The translations under genes and the position numbers were made by a program. Of a stretch of DNA of 64,000 nucleotides, positions 52,943 to 61,740 are shown one piece after another. Source of the DNA: Roseateles terrae (GTDB lineage: Bacteria; Pseudomonadota; Gammaproteobacteria; Burkholderiales; Burkholderiaceae_C). The stretch is from positions 124,001 through 188,000 of the forward strand of contig NZ_JACHXO010000008.1 of NCBI RefSeq assembly GCF_014192155.1, given 5' to 3'. The number at the start of each line of letters is the position of its first letter. The stretch's first letter is position 1. The notes under the pieces are model-generated. The model did not search any database. It was given only the letters and a program-made list of their open reading frames with translations, and was not told the DNA's origin.

Positions 52943-53983
52943 ATGCGTCGTCAACTCAACACTCTGTATGTGACTACGGAGGGGGCTTGGCTGCGCAAGG
53001 ACGGCGCCAACATCGTCATGGACGTGGATGGCGAAACTCGCGCGCGTTTGCCAGTCCATATGCTGGATGGGCTCGTGTGCTTCGGCCGGGTCCTGGTGTC
53101 TACACCGTTGCTCGGCTTCTGCGCAGAGCAAGGCATCACGGTGTCATTCTTGACCAGTTATGGGCGTTTCCAGGCGCGGGTGGAGGGGCCCGTGTCCGGG
53201 AACGTACTGCTTCGGAGGGAGCAGTACCGACGCACGGATGATCCTGCGTCGTGCGCGCTGATCGTGCAGAACATCCTGGTTGGAAAGCTGCATAACCAAA
53301 GGGCTGTATTGGGCCGCGGCCTGCGGGACCATGCGGATAAGCTTTCTGACGCTGCAAATGCCGCGCTTCAGCATGCCCACCAGCGACTCGACCGGATCAT
53401 CAAAAAGGTACAAGCCGAGGGTGATGTCGACGTTCTGCGCGGACTGGAGGGTGAGGCCGCTCAATGCTATTTTGGCGTGTTCGATCATCTCATTCGCAGC
53501 AGCGATGGCGCCATGCGATTCAGGAGTCGAAGCCGAAGGCCTCCGATGGACGCGGTAAATGCCTTGCTCTCATTCCTGTATACGTTGCTCACGCACGATT
53601 GCAGGTCGGCATTGGAAAGCGTTGGACTTGACCCGGCGGTCGGATTCCTGCATCGGGACCGTCCGGGTCGGCCCAGCCTGGCGCTGGACTTGTTGGAGGA
53701 ATTCAGGCCGATGATGGCTGACAGGCTGGCGCTGTCGATGATCAACCTGAAGCAATTAACTGCCAGGGACTTCCAGACGATGGAGAACGGGGCCGTGCAG
53801 TTGAGGGAAGAGTCCCGGAAGAAGGTGTTGACGGCCTATCAGGAAAGAAAGCGCGAAGACTTGATGCACGCGTTCCTGGGAGAGAAGGCACCGATAGCGC
53901 TATTGCCATTTCTCCAGTCCCAACTCATGTCCAGGCACTTGCGCGGTGATCTCGATGGTTATCCACCATTCCTTTGGAAGTGA
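52943..53983 (+). CDS. cas1: Cas1 integrase
   Basis: Cas1 with Cas2 inserts new spacers at the leader end. The product is 346 residues. The catalytic set is recognisable: Glu169 (LEGEAAQCYF), His237 (GFLHRDRPGRPSLALDLLEEFRP) and an Asp near 249. The N-terminal beta domain (LNTLYVTTEGAWLRKDGANIVM) and the helical domain are complete. It lies 13 bases before cas2. The intact catalytic residues suggest the system can still acquire spacers. Confidence 0.96.
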   Translation: MRRQLNTLYVTTEGAWLRKDGANIVMDVDGETRARLPVHMLDGLVCFGRVLVSTPLLGFCAEQGITVSFLTSYGRFQARVEGPVSGNVLLRREQYRRTDDPASCALIVQNILVGKLHNQRAVLGRGLRDHADKLSDAANAALQHAHQRLDRIIKKVQAEGDVDVLRGLEGEAAQCYFGVFDHLIRSSDGAMRFRSRSRRPPMDAVNALLSFLYTLLTHDCRSALESVGLDPAVGFLHRDRPGRPSLALDLLEEFRPMMADRLALSMINLKQLTARDFQTMENGAVQLREESRKKVLTAYQERKREDLMHAFLGEKAPIALLPFLQSQLMSRHLRGDLDGYPPFLWK

Positions 53984-53996
53984 GGGATGTGAGGTG

Positions 53997-54284
53997 ATGG
54001 TCTTGGTGAGCTATGACGTGAACACGCAGGACAAGGCTGGCGTGAGGAGGCTGCGCCAGATTTCGAAAGCGTGTTTGAACCTGGGGCAGCGGGTGCAGTT
54101 GTCAGTGTTTGAGATCGAACTCGAGCCAGCCCAGTGGGTGGCGCTGAAAGCGCGGCTGATCTCCATCATGGACCCCGCGACGGACAGTCTTCGTTTTTAC
54201 TATCTCGGCAAGCGTTGGCAGAGCAAGGTGGAACACGCGGGAGCCAATGCGGCGCTTGATCTACACGCGCCCCTGATTTTGTAA
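53997..54284 (+). CDS. cas2: Cas2, adaptation subunit
   Basis: Cas2 bridges two Cas1 dimers in the integration complex. The product is 95 residues. It begins MVLVSYDVNTQDKAGVRRLRQISKACLNLGQRVQLSVFEIEL, the conserved Cas2 ferredoxin-like strand with the metal-site Asp8. The ending RFYYLGKRWQSKVEHAG is typical of type I-C. The ATG at 53997 is chosen, with GTG one codon upstream as alternative. It is the last cas gene; the leader and array follow. Confidence 0.95.
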   Translation: MVLVSYDVNTQDKAGVRRLRQISKACLNLGQRVQLSVFEIELEPAQWVALKARLISIMDPATDSLRFYYLGKRWQSKVEHAGANAALDLHAPLIL

Positions 54285-54465
54285 GTGCAGCGCGAACCGG
54301 TATTGATTGGGAGTTGCGTGGGAGGTTCGCAGCGCGCTAAGGGCTTGCTGCCATTGGTGAAAAGCGTCAGAGAGGCTGGGCAGGCGCTGCAGGCACACGT
54401 TTGAAAGGAGGGTTCGCATTAGCGAATCCTTTTTTTTAACTGGGAGAATGGGTTACGAAGACGGG
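54285..54465 (+). promoter_or_regulatory. CRISPR leader
   Basis: The 181 bases between cas2 and the first repeat are on the array's 5' side, where type I-C leaders occur, and the array is intact at this end. They include a hairpin and T-run at 54410-54437. A possible -35/-10 pair for the array is TTCGCA (54413-54418) and TTAACT (54436-54441) with 17 bases of spacing, but this is weak. Confidence 0.7.
54410..54437 (+). terminator. Intrinsic-terminator-like hairpin within the CRISPR leader
   Basis: GGGTTCGC and GCGAATCC form an 8-bp stem (one G-T wobble) around the loop ATTA, followed by eight T. This has the form of a Rho-independent terminator for the cas transcript, 28 bases before the first repeat. 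Confidence 0.65.
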
Positions 54466-56450
54466 GTCGCGCCCTTCACGGGCGCGTGGGTTGAAACAAG
54501 TCCCGACAGGAAGGCCTGGCCATGATGAGGCGTCGCGCCCTTCACGGGCGCGTGGGTTGAAACCGCAAGGATGCTCCAGGCGTCTTCCAGGTGCTTACGT
54601 CGCGCCCTTCACGGGCGCGTGGGTTGAAACTGGCACCACGCCCGCAGGTTCGCCGGATCGCAGGTCGCGCCCTTCACGGGCGCGTGGGTTGAAACTCTGC
54701 CCTCCTCTTCCTCCTTCCTTCTCCTCTCCTGTCGCGCCCTTCACGGGCGCGTGGGTTGAAACGTCCAAATGCTGCCGGCCATGGTCGCCGCGTCACGTCG
54801 CGCCCTTCACGGGCGCGTGGGTTGAAACAATGTAGATGTCGAGCACCCCCTCACCCTTGCAAGTCGCGCCCTTCACGGGCGCGTGGGTTGAAACGTCCTC
54901 TTCTTTCACCAGCGCGTTGAGGATGTGGAAGTCGCGCCCTTCACGGGCGCGTGGGTTGAAACATCGCCTCGGTCCGCCAATTGCTGGCGACGTACAGTCG
55001 CGCCCTTCACGGGCGCGTGGGTTGAAACTGGAGCGTCTTGGGAGTCGTTTTCTGCAACTGACGGTCGCGCCCTTCACGGGCGCGTGGGTTGAAACTTGAC
55101 GCTATTAGCAATCTCCGGGGGCGTTCCGTCGCGCCCTTCACGGGCGCGTGGGTTGAAACATGGCTATAAACGCGGAGCTGCCAAGCATCAGGCGTCGCGC
55201 CCTTCACGGGCGCGTGGGTTGAAACAGCCTGGGGTGGCTGGCCAGGAAGTTCGAGGTCAGCGTCGCGCCCTTCACGGGCGCGTGGGTTGAAACTCGCGTG
55301 AGTACCTGTGCGACTTCTCGGCCGCAGGTCGCGCCCTTCACGGGCGCGTGGGTTGAAACATTTCGACCGCGGCAAAAGAGGTCATCCGATGAGGTCGCGC
55401 CCTTCACGGGCGCGTGGGTTGAAACAGCGCCGACGCAGATCGATCCGCCCGCAGACAAGGGTCGCGCCCTTCACGGGCGCGTGGGTTGAAACTCGCCGAA
55501 CTGGTCTTTGGGGTGGCGCTTCTTGTCGCGCCCTTCACGGGCGCGTGGGTTGAAACTTTCTAGAGGCGCAGGCACGGGCTACCCCGGCCGTCGCGCCCTT
55601 CGCGGGCGCGTGGGTTGAAACTCTCGCTCAATTGGCGCAACGGCACCAAGCGCGTGTCGCGCCCTTCACGGGCGCGTGGGTTGAAACTTTGATCCCCTGC
55701 GTGACCTGCTTGTGCGCCCCGGTCGCGCCCTTCACGGGCGCGTGGGTTGAAACACCGTACAGCAGTTCTTCCGACGCAATCGGGTTTGTCGCGCCCTTCA
55801 CGGGCGCGTGGGTTGAAACTGTGAGCGCAGGTGCGGCGGTGTAGAGCTTGGTGGTCGCGCCCTTCACGGGCGCGTGGGTTGAAACTCCGTCATGCGGGCG
55901 ATGATTTCGTGAGTGCTGCCGTCGCGCCCTTCACGGGCGCGTGGGTTGAAACCTGCACGTCCGTGATGCGCTCGGCGACCTGCTGCTTGTCGCGCCCTTC
56001 ACGGGCGCGTGGGTTGAAACACTGGCACGCTCAACTACGGTGGCATTGAAGTTGGTGTCGCGCCCTTCACGGGCGCGTGGGTTGAAACTTTGCCAGGAGG
56101 GCGCGGGCTTCTGTCCACGCATGTCGCGCCCTTCACGGGCGCGTGGGTTGAAACTCCACGTCGCCGATGGTGCCAGTCGATTCCGTCGTGTCGCGCCCTT
56201 CACGGGCGCGTGGGTTGAAACGAATTGCCGTGCACGGGGCCGACATCAAGCTCACGTCGCGCCCTTCACGGGCGCGTGGATTGAAACCCCTTTGATGCCG
56301 TGGGCGGCTTCGATGGCGCGAGTCGCGCCCTTCTCGAGAGCGTGGGTTGAAACCGCTCCACCCAGGGAGGCGAGTGATGGAATAGGCGTCGCGCCCTCCA
56401 CGGGCGCGTGGATTGAAATCCTCTCCATGTTGGTCATGTCGCACCCTTCA
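54466..56450 (+). CRISPR. Type I-C CRISPR array, 30 repeats and a terminal fragment
   Basis: The repeat is 32 bases, beginning GTCGCGCCCTTCAC and ending GGGTTGAAAC, at 66-base spacing on average. Repeats start at 54466, 54532, 54599, 54664, 54731 and so on to 56388, with 29 spacers of 32-36 bases. Positions 3-9 and 15-21 of the repeat form a 7-bp stem with loop TTCAC. Cutting at the stem base leaves an 11-base 5' handle TGGGTTGAAAC, as in type I-C. The repeat at 55590 has A13G. The last repeats are degraded: 56256 (G25A), 56322 (loop and 3' stem changed) and 56388 (three changes). A 13-base repeat fragment follows at 56438-56450. The decayed end is distal to cas2, as expected for the oldest spacers. 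Confidence 0.99.
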
Positions 56451-56807
56451 CCGCCGCAGGACACCGCAGCCGGTCATCGCGCACCGGCGCGTGTTCAGGC
56501 CAGGCGATGACCTCCCGTCAGCTCTCCACGCCCGTAATGTCCCGCTATGAGCCCCCGAGCCGGCCTGGGGTCTCAGCGAAGTCAACCCGACAAACCCCCG
56601 GGCCTGCAGCGTCCCACGCCGAATCCCGCGCCTTCATCACCCGGGCACCGCCCATCGGACAGGGGAGGGCCGATCCGCGCGCCGTAACAACTTTTTTTCT
56701 GCCCGCCATTTAAGTCCCCGCTCCCCCCAGTCGTCCTAAGCAGGTGAGGGCAGTTCACACCGCCCCTCACCAAACAAGCGCAAGACCACTCTTTAGGAGC
56801 GAACATC
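56451..56807. other. 357-bp intergenic region between CRISPR array and flagellin
   Basis: This holds the array trailer and the promoter region of the flagellin gene. TTAGGAG at 56791-56797 is the likely flagellin ribosome-binding site. A run of seven T at 56692-56698 follows no strong stem. TTTAAG near 56709-56714 with GTCGTCCTAA near 56730-56739 is only a poor sigma-28 match. No gene is apparent. Confidence 0.45.
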
Positions 56808-57686
56808 ATGTTGAGCCTGCACACCAACGCCGCGGCCCTGTCGACCCAGAACTCGCTGAGCTCGACGCAGAAAAACCTCTCCACCTCGATGACCCGCCTG
56901 GGCACCGGCTATCGCGTCAACTCCGCGATGGACGACGCCGCCGGCCTGCAGATCGCCACCCGTCTGGATGCCCAGACCCGCGGCATGGCCGTGGCCCAGC
57001 GCAACACCCAGAACGGCATCTCGATGCTGCAAACCGGTGAAGGCGCCCTGAATGAAGTCAGCAACATCCTGCTGCGCATGAAGGACCTGGCCACCGAAGC
57101 CTTCTCGGCCTCGTCCACGACGACCGACAAGACCGCGATGCAGAACGAGTACGACGCCCTGGGCACCGAACTCACCAACATCGTCAAGAACACCAGCTTC
57201 GGCGGCACCCAGCTGTTTTCCGACGGCACCACCATCGACGGCTCCAACGGCAAGATGAGCGCCGCCATGAGCTTCCAGATCGGTGCTTCCGCCGGTGAAA
57301 CCATGTCGGTGGACGTCAGCACCCAGCTGACCGCCCTGGCCACCTCGCTGGGCAACATCTCGTCGCAATACGCCGCCACGCCGGCTGCCGGTACCGAACT
57401 GTCGGCCACCGCCAACACGCTGCTGACCACGCTGGGCACCGCCATCGACAAGGTGGGTGAACTGCGCGCGTCCTTCGGTGCTGCCGCCAACCGTCTGGAC
57501 CATGTCTACAACAACCTGCAGAACATGAGCACCAACACGACGGCTGCCAAGGGCCGCATCATGGACACCGACTTCGCGGCCGAGTCGTCCACGATGACCA
57601 CCAAGCAGATGCTGATGCAGTCCGGCACCGCGATGCTCAAGCAGAGCAACAGCATGTCTGGCCTCGTCATGTCGCTGCTGGGCTGA
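56808..57686 (+). CDS. fliC: Flagellin
   Basis: Flagellin polymerises into the flagellar filament and is exported unfolded by the flagellar type III system. The product is 292 residues. The N-terminal D0/D1 helices (LSLHTNAAALSTQNSLSSTQKNLSTSMTRLGTGYRVNSAMDDAAGLQIATRLDAQ) and the C-terminal D1/D0 helices (LRASFGAAANRLDHVYNNLQNMSTNTTAAKGRIMDTDFAAESSTMTTKQMLMQSG) are well conserved. The central D2/D3 region is very short, so the filament would have little surface domain. The two Arg of SMTRLGTGYRVNSA are present. No other filament gene adjoins it. Confidence 0.95.
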   Translation: MLSLHTNAAALSTQNSLSSTQKNLSTSMTRLGTGYRVNSAMDDAAGLQIATRLDAQTRGMAVAQRNTQNGISMLQTGEGALNEVSNILLRMKDLATEAFSASSTTTDKTAMQNEYDALGTELTNIVKNTSFGGTQLFSDGTTIDGSNGKMSAAMSFQIGASAGETMSVDVSTQLTALATSLGNISSQYAATPAAGTELSATANTLLTTLGTAIDKVGELRASFGAAANRLDHVYNNLQNMSTNTTAAKGRIMDTDFAAESSTMTTKQMLMQSGTAMLKQSNSMSGLVMSLLG

Positions 57687-57736
57687 TCGACGCACCACAC
57701 CCCCCTCGGCGGTGCCGCTGGCACCGCACTTCTCAG

Positions 57737-57765
57737 CAGCCGGGTGTTCACCCGGCTGTTTTTTT
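57737..57765 (+). terminator. Rho-independent terminator after flagellin
   Basis: CAGCCGGGTG and CACCCGGCTG form a perfect 10-bp stem around TT, followed by seven T. It lies 50 bases past the flagellin stop. Confidence 0.9.
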
Positions 57766-57793
57766 GCCTGGACAGGCATGAAGGCAGGGCGCC

Positions 57794-58876
57794 ATGGCGA
57801 CTGGATCGAGCTCCTCCCTCTCGCCGATCTCGGCGGTCTCGGCCACGGCGCGCATCTCGGCGCCCGGTCGCGATCCCCAGAGCCTGCAAGCCGGCGATCT
57901 GTTGCGTCTCACACCCGGCAGCCGGGCCACCGGCGGCTGGACGCTGGAGTCGCTGGAAGGCAGCCAGGTGCTGTCCCTCATCCAGCCGCCGATGGACGAT
58001 CTGGCCCCGGGCGACGAGGTGCTGATGCGGGTGGTGAGTGTTTCGCCGCGTCTGTCGCTGGAAGTGGTGGAACGACGCGGCAGAGGGCCGGGCGTTGCCG
58101 CGGCGGTGGATGCGTCGGCTTTCGAGGAGTTGTCCGGTGAGCGGCCCGCCGATGCGACCCGCAGTGAGGCTCGGACACGGGCCGCAGGGCCAGGCAACAC
58201 CACCGCCGATCTGCCCGGCGCCGAGCGCTATATCCAACGTGATGGCCAACGTGATGGCCGACGTGATGGCGCAGGCCTTCAACAGGCGTCAGCGCCCCTC
58301 CGGGGTGACAGCACCTGGGCACAGCTGAGCTCCCTCCGCGCCGATCTGGCCGGCTGGCGGCGCCAGATGTTGTCCGACCCGGGCATGCCATCCCGATCCC
58401 TCAGTACCGCGCAACTGGTGCAAGGCTGGGCCCAGGCCCTGCAGCAGGGGCGTCCGCCGGTGTCCCCGGGGGGAGAGCCGTTCTGGTTGTTGCCGCAGCC
58501 CTACTGGCTGCGCCACGAGCGTCATGAGCGCGATGGGGCTTCGTCGGAGTCCCCCCGCTCGCCCGAACCGGAGCTTGACGACGAACCCGCCCTCAGCCTG
58601 CTCTTCAAATGGAAGGACGCTGCCATCGGCATGCAGCTGCAAGGCCCGCGCCATGCGCTGAAGCTGATCCTGCTGGCGGAGTCTGAGCAGGTGTTGACGG
58701 CCTTGCGCAGCGAGTTGCCGGCACTGGTCGCCGCGCTGGTGCGGGCCGGCGTGCGGCTGCAGCGGCTGGGGTGGCGGCAGCAGGCGCTTTGGGTGCCGGT
58801 GGATCCGTTCCCGGATCTGCGCGCCGACCCCGGCCTGCTCAGTGCCGCCGCGGAGCTGATGCTTGCGCTGCGCTGA
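57794..58876 (+). CDS. Putative FliK-like flagellar protein
   Basis: The product is 360 residues. An N-terminal part resembling the S1/OB-like region of FliK-related proteins (LQAGDLLRLTPGSRATGGWTLESLEGSQVLSLIQPPM) is followed by a disordered, charged middle. The C-terminal part (LSLLFKWKDAAIGMQLQGPRHALKLILLAESEQVLTALRSELPALVAALVRAGVRLQRLGW) has the beta-helix pattern of the flagellar hook-length control C-domain. FliK measures hook length and switches export specificity. Gene position next to flagellin supports a flagellar role. A 12-bp unit is repeated three times at 58235-58270. The identification is by general pattern only. Confidence 0.55.
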   Translation: MATGSSSSLSPISAVSATARISAPGRDPQSLQAGDLLRLTPGSRATGGWTLESLEGSQVLSLIQPPMDDLAPGDEVLMRVVSVSPRLSLEVVERRGRGPGVAAAVDASAFEELSGERPADATRSEARTRAAGPGNTTADLPGAERYIQRDGQRDGRRDGAGLQQASAPLRGDSTWAQLSSLRADLAGWRRQMLSDPGMPSRSLSTAQLVQGWAQALQQGRPPVSPGGEPFWLLPQPYWLRHERHERDGASSESPRSPEPELDDEPALSLLFKWKDAAIGMQLQGPRHALKLILLAESEQVLTALRSELPALVAALVRAGVRLQRLGWRQQALWVPVDPFPDLRADPGLLSAAAELMLALR

Positions 58877-58879
58877 ACC

Positions 58880-59650
58880 TCACTTCAAGCCGCCACTGAG
58901 GAAGGCCTTCAGTCGCTCGCTCTGCGGCGAGGTCAGCACCTCGCGCGGAGGACCCTGTTCTTCCACCCGGCCCTGGTGCAGGAACATCGTGTGGGTGGAC
59001 ACCTCGCGTGCAAAGCCCATCTCATGGGTCACGACAATCATGGTGCGGCCTTCCGCGGCCAGGTCGCGCATGACCTTGAGCACCTCGCCCACCAGCTCCG
59101 GATCCAGTGCGGACGTGGGCTCGTCGAACAGCATCACTTCCGGTTCCACCGCCAGCGCGCGGGCGATGGCCACGCGCTGCTGCTCCCCGCCGGACAGCTG
59201 AGCCGGGTACACATCCTTGCGGTGCGACACACCGACACGTGCCAGCAAGGCTTCCGCCTTTTCGATGGCCTGGGCGCGGGGCTGCTTGAGCACATGCACC
59301 GGGGCCTCAATGACGTTTTCCAGCACCGTGCGGTGGGCCCACAGGTTGAAGTTCTGGAAGACCATCGCCAGACGGGCGCGCCAGCGCTGCAATTGCGCGG
59401 CGTCGGCGGCCCGCAGGCTGCCGTCACGGTCCTTGACGAGCTTCAGTTCTTCATCGCCCAGGCGCAGCTGGCCCTGGTAGGGCTGTTCCAGCAGGTTGAG
59501 GCAGCGCAGAAAGGTGCTTTTGCCGGAGCCGCTGGAGCCGATCAGGGTGATCACATCGCCGGGGCTGGCCGACAGCGAGATGCCCTTGAGCACCTCCCGG
59601 TCGCCATAACGCTTGTGCAGGTCAAGGACAGAAAGACTGGCGGCGGACAT
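58880..59650 (-). CDS. Polar amino-acid ABC transporter ATP-binding protein (HisP-like)
   Basis: The product is 256 residues and powers uptake through the two permeases at 60942 and 61741. Walker A GSSGSGKS is at 38-45, with [21 protein letters not shown] as Q-loop region, the signature LSGGEQQR, Walker [15 protein letters not shown] and the switch His in VTHEMGF. It is most like the histidine/arginine/octopine group. The ATG at 59650 overlaps the upstream stop (TGATG), so translation is coupled to the aspartoacylase-like gene. Confidence 0.94.
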   Translation of the reverse strand: MSAASLSVLDLHKRYGDREVLKGISLSASPGDVITLIGSSGSGKSTFLRCLNLLEQPYQGQLRLGDEELKLVKDRDGSLRAADAAQLQRWRARLAMVFQNFNLWAHRTVLENVIEAPVHVLKQPRAQAIEKAEALLARVGVSHRKDVYPAQLSGGEQQRVAIARALAVEPEVMLFDEPTSALDPELVGEVLKVMRDLAAEGRTMIVVTHEMGFAREVSTHTMFLHQGRVEEQGPPREVLTSPQSERLKAFLSGGLK

Positions 59651-60771
59651 CAACGGGCTCCCAACAACTTGCCGGTGCGCAGCGCTTCGCGTCCGGCGAC
59701 TTTGGCGACCTTGGCGCCGGCGGTGACCAGACGCAGCGTATCGCGTGCAAACAGCAGTCCATCGACCGGACTCTTCAGTTCCGTCACCGACGCGGAGATC
59801 GGGTCGATGACATGGGCCAGCACCTCACCCTGTCTGACTTCGGCGCCCACCTCCCGAATGAAGGTGAGCACACCCGGCACCGGGCTCTGGATGGGCATGC
59901 AGCCGGCCAGCGGGCGGGCGTCTCCCACCGGCGCGGGCGCGGGCGTCACCGGGCCGCTGAGGGCGCCACGGAAGGTGAGGAAATCGATGATGGCCTGGGC
60001 ATCGTGGCTGGCCAGGTCGTGGTGCACGTCCTGCTGGCCGCGCAATTCCACCGTGACCGACAGGCAGGCCTGCGGAATCGGGAACCGGTCGCCGAAGTGC
60101 GCCTTCCAGCGCCACCAGGGCTGGGAGCAGGCTTCGTCGAAAGGCTGGTCGCCGGAATCCATTGCCAGCAGCGTGACCGCGGCGCCCAGGTAGGCGGCCA
60201 GCGGCTCGCATTCGGGCCAGCACGGCGTCTCGGTGTAGAGGTGCACCAGCGCCTGGGCGTCGCAATGCAGGTCCAGCACCACATCGGCGTCACAGGCCAG
60301 GCGCATCAGCGTCTTGCGCAGGGCCTGCAGCTCGGTGGCGGCCGGCGCCGCGTCGATCTCGGTGCGCAGCGCCCGACGCAGCACGGCCACATTGTGGGCG
60401 GCATCACCGGTCAGCGCCGGCGCCGCACGTTCCGCGGCAGCGTCGATGAAGACCGGGTAGTGGCGGTTGAAATTCTCGCCGGAGAGCGACTCGAAGCGCC
60501 CCAGATGGGACTGCAGCCACCACTGCGACAGACCAATCGGGTTGGCCATGGGCACCAGCACGATCTCGCCCTGGATGCGACCGGCCGCTTCCAGGGCATC
60601 CAGTTGGCGGCGCAGATGCCAGGCGGTGAGCATGCCGGGCAGTTCATCCGCATGCAGCGACGCCTGGATGTAGATCTTGGGGCCGGCGCCCGGCTGGCCA
60701 TAGTGTAGCGAGACCAGTTCACGCTGGGTGCCGGGCGAGGGACTGGGCAGGAGATGTTGTTGGACTTGCAT
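59650..60771 (-). CDS. Succinylglutamate desuccinylase/aspartoacylase-like zinc hydrolase
   Basis: The ATG at 60771 gives 373 residues; a GTG at 60804 is possible. The zinc site is recognisable: His40 and Glu43 (SLHADELPG) and His169 (VLDLHCD), with Glu242 (VTVELRG) as catalytic base and the substrate motif NFNR at 100-103. The C-terminal part is a lipoyl-like beta domain ([30 protein letters not shown]). The family cleaves N-acyl amino acids. Its position inside an amino-acid uptake operon suggests it processes an imported acyl or conjugated amino acid. The 170 bases upstream contain imperfect AGGGCATC/AGGCGTC repeats (60841-60875). Confidence 0.88.
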   Translation of the reverse strand: MQVQQHLLPSPSPGTQRELVSLHYGQPGAGPKIYIQASLHADELPGMLTAWHLRRQLDALEAAGRIQGEIVLVPMANPIGLSQWWLQSHLGRFESLSGENFNRHYPVFIDAAAERAAPALTGDAAHNVAVLRRALRTEIDAAPAATELQALRKTLMRLACDADVVLDLHCDAQALVHLYTETPCWPECEPLAAYLGAAVTLLAMDSGDQPFDEACSQPWWRWKAHFGDRFPIPQACLSVTVELRGQQDVHHDLASHDAQAIIDFLTFRGALSGPVTPAPAPVGDARPLAGCMPIQSPVPGVLTFIREVGAEVRQGEVLAHVIDPISASVTELKSPVDGLLFARDTLRLVTAGAKVAKVAGREALRTGKLLGAR

Positions 60772-60941
60772 GGCGAAATGAGGATGGTCCCTGGCGCTGC
60801 TCACGCCGGGCAGGGCGGCAGCGGCAACAGGGGCGCTTCAAGGGCATCAGGGCATCAGAGGCGTCAGAGGGCGTCAGAGCGCTTCGCAGAGGGGGCAACG
60901 GCGCGGCCGGGCTGAAACCGGGATGCGCCTGCCGGCCTGCT

Positions 60942-61628
60942 TCACCGAGGCATCAGCGGCTTGAGCCACCGGGCCTCGGCTTTGTGGAACAGGCCCACCA
61001 GCACCAACGTAAAGCAGAAGTAGAACAGAGCCGCGGTGATGAAGGCCTCGAAGGGAATGTAATAGGTGGAGTTGATCTCCCGGGCAGCGCCCGTGAGGTC
61101 CATCAGCGTCACGACGCTGGCCAGCGAGGTGCCGTGCAGCATGAAGATCGCTTCGTTGCTGTAGGCCGGCAGCGAACGCCGCAAGGCGGACGGCAGCACG
61201 ATGCGGCGCAGCATCACCCAGCGGGTCATGCCCAGGGCTTTGGCGGCCTCGATCTCGCCGTACGGCAGCGCACGGATGGAGCCGGCGATGATCTCGGTCG
61301 TGTAGGCGCAGGTGTTCAGCACAAAGGTCAGGCAGGCGCAGAACCAGGCCGAGCTGAACAGCGGCCAGACGGCGCTTTGCTGCATCCATTCGAACTGGCC
61401 CAGGCCGTAATAAATGAGGAACAGCTGCACCAGCATCGGCGTGCCGCGAAAGACGTAGGTGTAGACCCAGATCGGGCGGGACAGCCACGGAATCGGCAGG
61501 GTGCGCAGCACCGCCAGCGGGATGGCCAGGGTCAGGCCGATGAGCAGCGAAATGCCCAGCAGCTCCGCCGTGGTCACGGCCCCTTCCAGATAGCGAGGGA
61601 AGTTCTCGAGGATGGCGTCCAGGTTCAT
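60942..61628 (-). CDS. Polar amino-acid ABC transporter permease (HisM-like)
   Basis: The product is 228 residues with about five membrane helices. It has the EAA-type motif of the PAAT group (EAAKALGMTRWVMLRRIVLPSALRRSLPAYSNEAI), and the FRGTPMLVQLFLIYYGL segment is typical. The ATG at 61628 is chosen; the frame is open a little upstream. It pairs with the permease at 61741-62433. Confidence 0.93.
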   Translation of the reverse strand: MNLDAILENFPRYLEGAVTTAELLGISLLIGLTLAIPLAVLRTLPIPWLSRPIWVYTYVFRGTPMLVQLFLIYYGLGQFEWMQQSAVWPLFSSAWFCACLTFVLNTCAYTTEIIAGSIRALPYGEIEAAKALGMTRWVMLRRIVLPSALRRSLPAYSNEAIFMLHGTSLASVVTLMDLTGAAREINSTYYIPFEAFITAALFYFCFTLVLVGLFHKAEARWLKPLMPR

Positions 61629-61740
61629 GAGCGGCGAGGGTTCAGGAGGCGTCGGAGCGGGCAAGGCTCGTGAGTCACGTCAGTGCATCGCTGGCATGGC
61701 GTCAGGCCGGTGCGGCAGGGGAAGGCGATGGGACGGCCCA

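Noticed and set aside
55226-55261. A CRISPR spacer sharing 16 identical bases (GGCTGGCCAGGAAGTT) with acnA at 44520-44535, suggesting self-targeting
   Set aside because: The rest of the 36-base spacer does not match acnA, and the shared stretch is GC-rich coding sequence; it looks like chance.
54491-56510. Many open frames through the CRISPR array with repeated PFTGAWVET or STHAPVKGAT peptides
   Set aside because: They are translations of the CRISPR repeat itself in different frames and have no start signals; not genes.
56709-56739. Possible sigma-28 promoter for flagellin (TTTAAG ... GTCGTCCTAA)
   Set aside because: The -10 matches the consensus at only a few positions, and the spacing is uncertain.
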